Assembly: GCA_015478675.1 (NCBI GenBank)
Contig: JADMIH010000033.1
Span: 1 to 29,367 of the forward strand
Reading direction: 5' to 3'
Origin: Chloroflexota bacterium
GTDB taxonomy: Bacteria > Chloroflexota > Chloroflexia > QHBQ01 > JADMIH01
Length of the DNA stretch: 29,367 bases
The translations under genes were made by a program, and so were the position numbers. This document shows positions 25,460-29,367 of this stretch, piece after piece (position 1 is the first letter of the stretch; each line of letters begins with the position of its first letter). The notes under the pieces are model-generated. The model was not told where the DNA came from. It made no database searches and saw nothing but the letters and a program-made list of their open reading frames with translations.

Positions 25460-26902
25460 TTAGGGCAGCGGTTTCGCCAGGGCGTCGTTGAATTCCTTCT
25501 CTAACGCCGGAAGGAGATCGGCGGCCTTTTTCTCGCCGGTCCAGAGCACAGCGAGCCTGTCGTTCAGGTCGTTCGAGGTATACTTTGGCCGGAACCATTG
25601 CGGCGATGAGTGAACCATCGGGTCACCGGAGAGGGGCACAACCAGGTTGCGCACGTTCTCAGGCACAGCTTGCAGGCCAACCTCTCGCATCACTGCTGTA
25701 TTAGGCACCACGTCGGTGGGAGCGAGCGCGCGCTGTCCATCGGGTCCGGCTACCCAGCTAAGGACTCTCCAGGCGGCGTCTTTCTTTGGGCTGTTCTTGT
25801 TGATGATCATGCCCAGCTCTTCGCCCAATGTCCCTTCCGCTTTGTTCTTGGGCGGGTAGGAGAGATCCCACTTGAACTTCCAGTCGCGGCTCAGGTCGAG
25901 ATTCCAGTTGCCGCGAGTGATCATGCCTGCGGCGCCGCTGTCGAAGCCGATAGGGTTCGCGCCTGTTGTCTGATCAATCGGCACAAAGACTTTATCATTG
26001 ACTTGCAGGTTTTGCAGGAAGGTGAACGCGTCCACAGAAGGCTGCTCACCAAAGGTTAAAGTCTTGGCGTCGGGTGTCATGGCGTCGCCACCGTTCTGCC
26101 AGACCCAGGTCCAGAGCGGCAACAGCCATGCCTGGTTCTGATAGCCGTACTGGCGCTTCGAGGGGTCGGTCAGCTTTTTGCTCATGCTAACAAAGTCGTC
26201 CCAGGTCCAGCCGCGCTGTGGGGTGCTAATGCCCGCGGCCTTCTCCATATCCGCGTTATGCCACATCTCCCAGACGAATTCGACTACCGGCAGCCCATAC
26301 TGGCCGGGGCCGACCTTTAGCTCAGGATAGCGGACGGTGGTGTAATCATCGAGGGTCCATTGTGGGAACTTGTCGAGCTGGAGTGTGGCCTTGTCCTTTG
26401 CGATATTGGGCGACAGATCGAGCGCGGCGCCTGCCCGCAGGAAGCTGCCCACGCTGTCGGGGGCGACAAAGATCAGGTCGATGTCATTGCTGCCCGTCAG
26501 GCGGGTCAGCACCGTTTCAATATAGTTGCCGGTGATCTGCTCATGCACGATCTTGATGTCAGGGTTTGCGTCTTCAAAGGGTTTGTACCATCGGTTGGCC
26601 CAGGACGAAGTGTTCTCAGGCACCCAGTCCACGACCTTGATCGTCGTCACCCCTGCGGGCACTACGGGGGTCGGGCCAACTGTCACTGTGCCGATCACGG
26701 GGGTATTAGCCATAGCTGCGACTGTAGGAGCAGTGGTGGCGGTAATTTCGGTGGTTGCGGTGGTCCCGGTAGCTTCCGGTGCGACCGGTGGCACGGTGTC
26801 GGTTGGAATGGAGGTGTTCGGCGCTGATGTCCCGCCGCAGGCTGCCAGCAGCAAAGAGATCGCTATTAGCAGCGCCAATCGGGGGCTTAATTTGCGTAAC
26901 AT
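25460..26902 (-). CDS. Extracellular sugar-binding lipoprotein of an ABC importer (family 1)
   Basis: A 480-residue lipoprotein. The signal peptide ends in the lipobox LLAAC with the lipidated C22, followed by a Thr/Pro/Ala-rich linker (about 25-85) that tethers the domain to the membrane. The binding domain (about 86-480) has family-1 features: IKVVDWVPENTSSWANRWYK, FEDANPDIKIVHEQ, RGWTWDDFVSMSKKL and the Trp-rich hinge regions typical of oligosaccharide binders. AGGAGG lies 9 nt before ATG 26902. Together with the two permeases downstream it forms a CUT1 importer. A stem-loop follows its stop codon. The ligand is not predictable from sequence alone. Confidence 0.95.
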   Translation of the reverse strand: MLRKLSPRLALLIAISLLLAACGGTSAPNTSIPTDTVPPVAPEATGTTATTEITATTAPTVAAMANTPVIGTVTVGPTPVVPAGVTTIKVVDWVPENTSSWANRWYKPFEDANPDIKIVHEQITGNYIETVLTRLTGSNDIDLIFVAPDSVGSFLRAGAALDLSPNIAKDKATLQLDKFPQWTLDDYTTVRYPELKVGPGQYGLPVVEFVWEMWHNADMEKAAGISTPQRGWTWDDFVSMSKKLTDPSKRQYGYQNQAWLLPLWTWVWQNGGDAMTPDAKTLTFGEQPSVDAFTFLQNLQVNDKVFVPIDQTTGANPIGFDSGAAGMITRGNWNLDLSRDWKFKWDLSYPPKNKAEGTLGEELGMIINKNSPKKDAAWRVLSWVAGPDGQRALAPTDVVPNTAVMREVGLQAVPENVRNLVVPLSGDPMVHSSPQWFRPKYTSNDLNDRLAVLWTGEKKAADLLPALEKEFNDALAKPLP

Positions 26903-27003
26903 ACGAATGTTCCTCCTTTGAGCTAAACTGTTAGCAAGACGATTGAGTTTATTTCGAGTGATCTATTGGCTATAGTGACACCTCCTTCTTAATTGCTGAG
27001 CGC
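26903..27003. other. 101-bp gap between WD40 lipoprotein and binding-protein genes
   Basis: No terminator or clear promoter was seen. On the minus strand a perfect AAGGAGG occurs at 26987-26981 but no ATG, GTG or TTG follows at usable distance (the next codons lead to TAG). A second AGGAGG serves the binding-protein start. The first may be a relic of a lost small gene. Confidence 0.5.
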
Positions 27004-28014
27004 TTATTGCTGCACAACGGCCCACAAGAATACACGCTGGTCGTAACTTCCAGTGGCCAGGATAGTGCCATCCGGTCGCCAGGCCAAAGTGTTGACCTCG
27101 CTGCCGTGGCCAACCGCCGCCTGATCAGCAGGTGTGCGCCCTGGCCCCAGGCGTGCGCCCGTAGCTGCATCCCAGATTGCTACTCCATGATCGCTGCTGG
27201 ACGAAGCCAGCACTTTGCCGTCGGGTGAGAACGCTACGTCGGTGACTTTGCCTATGAGGCCATTAAAGGTGGTCAGCAGCTTACCTGAGATGGAGTCGAA
27301 GATGCGGATTTTGGTGTCTCCAGCGCCTGTGGCTAGCAGCCGGCCGTCGGGCGAAAATGTGACCGACATAGCGCCCGCCTTCTGGTCGGTGATCTCCAGC
27401 GCCTTCGAGCCGGTAGCGACGTTCCAGGTCTGTACTTTGTTGTCGTTGTCAGCAGTAGCCAGTGTTTTGCCATCGGGTGAGAAGGCCAGAGCGTTCACAC
27501 GATCCCCAAAGCCTGTGATTGTGCTTACCTGTTTTAGAGTGGCAGGGTCGGAGAAAATAACGCTCTTGCTGCGCCCACCGCTCGCCAGCAGCTTGCCGTC
27601 GGGCGAGAAGGCCAGCGTCAGCACTTGATCGCTCTCCGAGAAGGTGCGTAGCTGCTGCCCGTTGGTCGGATCCCAGAGGAAGACAGCTTTATCGCGCCCA
27701 CCGCTCGCCAGTATCTTGTCATCGGGCGAGAAGGCCAGCGATGTGATGGGGAGTGTGTGCGCGGGCCAGCGGCGTATCTCTTTGCCGCTCTCAGGGTTCC
27801 AGAGAAATATAGTACGGTCGTCGCCCGCCGAGGCCAGCATCTTACCGTCATGCGACCAGGCGACGGCGTTCACACCCCCGGAATGCCCGCTGAGAATGTT
27901 GATGCGAGTCACGCTGGGGGCATTATCTACCGTCACGGCGGGGTAAGACTGGGGGCCACCGCAACCGGCCAGGAGTAAGGTCAGCCCAAGTAATAAAGCG
28001 AGATGCCGCAGCAT
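27004..28014 (-). CDS. WD40-repeat lipoprotein
   Basis: A 336-residue lipoprotein: the signal peptide ends in lipobox LLAGC (C18), a short linker follows, and seven WD40 repeats start near residues 41, 84, 126, 168, 210, 252 and 300, filling a complete seven-bladed propeller. Repeats show the usual AFSPDGKLLASGG and FLWD patterns. There is no enzymatic domain; it should be a protein- or ligand-binding platform on the outer face of the membrane. AAGGAG lies 8 nt before ATG 28014. It is the second gene of the operon, 52 bp after lacI-type gene and 101 bp before the sugar-binding lipoprotein, an unusual position that suggests a link to substrate capture or to anchoring the surface enzyme. Confidence 0.92.
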   Translation of the reverse strand: MLRHLALLLGLTLLLAGCGGPQSYPAVTVDNAPSVTRINILSGHSGGVNAVAWSHDGKMLASAGDDRTIFLWNPESGKEIRRWPAHTLPITSLAFSPDDKILASGGRDKAVFLWDPTNGQQLRTFSESDQVLTLAFSPDGKLLASGGRSKSVIFSDPATLKQVSTITGFGDRVNALAFSPDGKTLATADNDNKVQTWNVATGSKALEITDQKAGAMSVTFSPDGRLLATGAGDTKIRIFDSISGKLLTTFNGLIGKVTDVAFSPDGKVLASSSSDHGVAIWDAATGARLGPGRTPADQAAVGHGSEVNTLAWRPDGTILATGSYDQRVFLWAVVQQ

Positions 28015-28066
28015 ATCTTTCTCTCCTTGCAGGCGCTAGCTAGCAAAGGCTAGTTGCACTGTTACT

Positions 28067-29083
28067 TTATTGGGGCGGCAGACCAACAGAGCCGCGAACT
28101 ATAAGCTGCGTGGGCAGGTGGCGCTCATGCGGCGGCTCACTGCTCCCACGGATACGCCGCAGCATCAGGTCGCCCGCCAGACCGCCAAGTTGGCGTGTGT
28201 TTTGTGCGACAACCGTGAGGGGTGGGTTGTAGGCGGGCGCCCAGTCCAGGTCGTCAAAGACGATCAATGAGAGATCAGAGGGGATATCCAGCCCCAGGTG
28301 GTGAATAGCGCGCAGGCTACCGATAGCTACATTGCCGCTGCTCAGGAAGAGCGCAGTGGGACGGCGCACAGAATCGAGCAGTTCTTTGGTGGCGGTTTCA
28401 GCTTCCGAACTTTTGAAGTTGGTGACCTTGATCAGGTCAGGATCGACGGCCAACCCGTGGTCAGCGAGTCCTTGCTCGTATCCTGCGCGACGTTCGCGCG
28501 CCGGCGCGTACTTGGCAGGCCCAGCTATCAGCCCGATGCGGCGGTGCCCTTGCTCAACCAGGTATGAGACTGCGTTGCGTGTGCCGCCAAAGTTGTCAGA
28601 GAGCACACCGTCTACCGGTACGTCTTCAAGGCGACGGTCAAGGGAGACTACGGCCACCCCTTTTTCGAGGATCTTACGCACTTGAGAGGCGCTGTATCGC
28701 TCATCGGTTGCGCAAACCACAATACCCGCTACAAACTCATCGCCAAGCACTTGCAGATAACTGCTTTCACGCTCCAGGTCATCATCAGTGTTGCAGACCA
28801 GCACTGTATAACCTGCACGGAAAGCCGCGTCTTCCAGGCCCCGTACTACAGAGACGAAGAAAGGGTTCTCGATATCCGGCACTACAATGGCTATGGTCTT
28901 TGTGGAATTGGTTCGCAAGTTTCGGGCGAGCCGGTTGGGGCGATAGCGCAGCTCTTCTACTACGCTCATTACTCGTTGATGCAGCTCGCCATCAACGGCG
29001 GTACTGCCGTTGAGCACACGCGACACTGTAGCCACTGAGACACCAGCGTGCTGAGCGACTTCTTTCATCGTAGGTGATTTCAT
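28067..29083 (-). CDS. LacI-family transcriptional regulator
   Basis: A 338-residue regulator (from ATG 29083). The N-terminal helix-turn-helix is classic: MKEVAQHAGVSVATVSRVLN, then the hinge helix RPNRLARNLRT. The periplasmic-binding-protein-like effector domain follows (TIAIVVPDIENPFF, GHRRIGLIAGP, ERRAGYEQGL, SLIVFDDLDWAPAYNPPLTVV). It is the first gene of the minus-strand catabolic operon and its promoter carries matching palindromes, so it most likely represses its own operon until an imported sugar binds. An alternative GTG start at 29089 would place the GAGGTG ribosome binding site over the start codon, so ATG 29083 is preferred, though its spacing is short. Confidence 0.95.
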   Translation of the reverse strand: MKSPTMKEVAQHAGVSVATVSRVLNGSTAVDGELHQRVMSVVEELRYRPNRLARNLRTNSTKTIAIVVPDIENPFFVSVVRGLEDAAFRAGYTVLVCNTDDDLERESSYLQVLGDEFVAGIVVCATDERYSASQVRKILEKGVAVVSLDRRLEDVPVDGVLSDNFGGTRNAVSYLVEQGHRRIGLIAGPAKYAPARERRAGYEQGLADHGLAVDPDLIKVTNFKSSEAETATKELLDSVRRPTALFLSSGNVAIGSLRAIHHLGLDIPSDLSLIVFDDLDWAPAYNPPLTVVAQNTRQLGGLAGDLMLRRIRGSSEPPHERHLPTQLIVRGSVGLPPQ

Positions 29084-29097
29084 CGCCACCTCGCTCG

Positions 29098-29109
29098 GTA
29101 ATCGATTAC
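29098..29109. promoter_or_regulatory. LacI-type operator in the leader
   Basis: GTAATCGATTAC is a perfect 12-bp palindrome, 8 bp beyond the regulator's start region and about 109 bp (centre to centre) from the promoter operator. A pair of operators at this distance could support a repression loop. Confidence 0.65.
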
Positions 29110-29115
29110 TCGGAG

Positions 29116-29125
29116 AAAACGATTA
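29116..29125. promoter_or_regulatory. Possible third, weaker LacI-type site
   Basis: AAAACGATTA agrees with the TAATCGATTA core of the two stronger sites in 8 of 10 positions and lies 17 bp (centre to centre) from the perfect palindrome. It could allow cooperative binding, or be chance. Confidence 0.35.
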
Positions 29126-29134
29126 CGCGACGTT

Positions 29135-29151
29135 AGAGCTATGTAAGCTCT
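29135..29151 (-). promoter_or_regulatory. Small hairpin in the operon leader
   Basis: AGAGCT (29135-29140) and AGCTCT (29146-29151) form a perfect 6-bp stem with a 5-nt loop within the untranslated leader, about 50 nt before the start codon. No riboswitch family was recognised. Confidence 0.35.
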
Positions 29152-29203
29152 GAAAATTACTCGGGGGCTACCTCTATTTGGAAGTTGGAGTAGAAGTGAC
29201 CAC

Positions 29204-29232
29204 AGTGTAATCGATTTCTCAGGAATTGTCAA
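29204..29232 (-). promoter_or_regulatory. Sigma-70-like promoter of the catabolic operon
   Basis: On the minus strand TTGACA (29232-29227) and TACACT (29209-29204) are separated by exactly 17 bp. Transcription would start near 29197, giving a leader of about 115 nt before the regulator's start codon. A LacI-type palindrome overlaps the -10 and part of the spacer. Confidence 0.75.
29207..29218. promoter_or_regulatory. LacI-type operator overlapping the -10 box
   Basis: GTAATCGATTTC is an almost perfect palindrome around a central CG, matching the site at 29098-29109 in 11 of 12 positions. A protein bound here would block RNA polymerase. Central CG palindromes of this type are usual for LacI-family regulators. 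Confidence 0.65.
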
Positions 29233-29330
29233 TAGGTGCACTAACATAAACGTTCAGAGTTGAGGCGGAACAAAGTTCAAGAAAGAGGTAACTGTGCGGG
29301 GACGCGCGCCATCACCCGCCCTCACCCCAT

Positions 29331-29359
29331 GCCCCCTCTCCCACAAGGGGAGAGGGGGC
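29331..29359. repeat. GC-rich hairpin, probable dispersed repeat
   Basis: A perfect 12-bp inverted repeat, GCCCCCTCTCCC (29331-29342) and GGGAGAGGGGGC (29348-29359), has a 5-nt loop, is preceded by CACCCGCCCTCACCCCAT and is followed by TTTCTTCC. It looks like a rho-independent terminator, but no plus-strand gene precedes it in the window. The whole motif resembles a repeat I have seen scattered in Chloroflexota and cyanobacterial genomes. The stretch 29233-29330 shows nothing else. Confidence 0.6.
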
Positions 29360-29367
29360 TTTCTTCC

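Noticed and set aside
26981..26987. Strong AAGGAGG on the minus strand as sign of a small gene
   Set aside because: No ATG, GTG or TTG follows at 5-12 nt and the downstream frames close at once.
28015..28066. GCTAGC/CTAG symmetry between the regulator and WD40 genes as an operator
   Set aside because: Short and unlike the TAATCGATTA sites at the operon promoter.

Overview
The window carries two unrelated gene blocks that face each other. The organism is most likely a member of the Chloroflexota. That placement is an inference from three things: moderately high G+C, a WD40 lipoprotein of the type common in that phylum, and two repeat styles (a heptamer tandem repeat and a CCCCTCTCCC/GGGAGAGGGG hairpin) that I associate with Chloroflexota and cyanobacterial genomes. 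No rRNA, tRNA, CRISPR array or insertion sequence was seen.

Left block (+ strand, about 87-6103). A strong promoter (TTGACA-17-TAGAAT) drives a four-gene NAD de novo operon: an NrtR-type regulator with a degenerate Nudix box, then nadB, nadC and nadA. The genes are joined by 1-11 bp overlaps and good ribosome binding sites, and nadC starts at TTG. About 280 bp of non-coding DNA with a 4x7-bp tandem repeat follows. Next come two small genes of unknown function, a membrane-anchored DUF6174-like protein and a polytopic membrane protein.

Right block (- strand, 29232 down to 6199). Eighteen consecutive genes with short gaps or overlaps look like one catabolic operon of about 23 kb. It starts at a TTGACA-17-TACACT promoter whose -10 is overlapped by a LacI-type palindrome. 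In transcription order it holds: a LacI regulator; a WD40 lipoprotein; a sugar-binding lipoprotein and two sugar permeases with no MalK-type ATPase; an ABC-2 type transporter (ATPase, permease, and a secreted protein with a C-terminal membrane anchor); a DUF6259-like putative hydrolase; a GH172 (DUF2961) enzyme; a GH116-type enzyme; a fucose/arabinose-isomerase-like enzyme; a DinB protein; a second GH172; an FGGY kinase; a Gfo/Idh/MocA oxidoreductase; a ThuA protein; and a membrane-anchored beta-propeller protein resembling DUF4185 with a discoidin-like C-terminal domain.

The gene set suggests a D-arabinofuranan (mycobacterial or actinobacterial arabinogalactan/lipoarabinomannan) or other furanoside scavenging pathway. 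The anchored propeller enzyme would cut outside the cell. The ABC system would import oligosaccharides. The two cytosolic GH172 enzymes (with GH116 and DUF6259 helpers) would release D-arabinose. The FucI-like isomerase would give D-ribulose, and the FGGY kinase D-ribulose-5-phosphate. The lack of any aldolase gene fits D-arabinose better than L-fucose. The family assignments are read from sequence; the substrate is inference.
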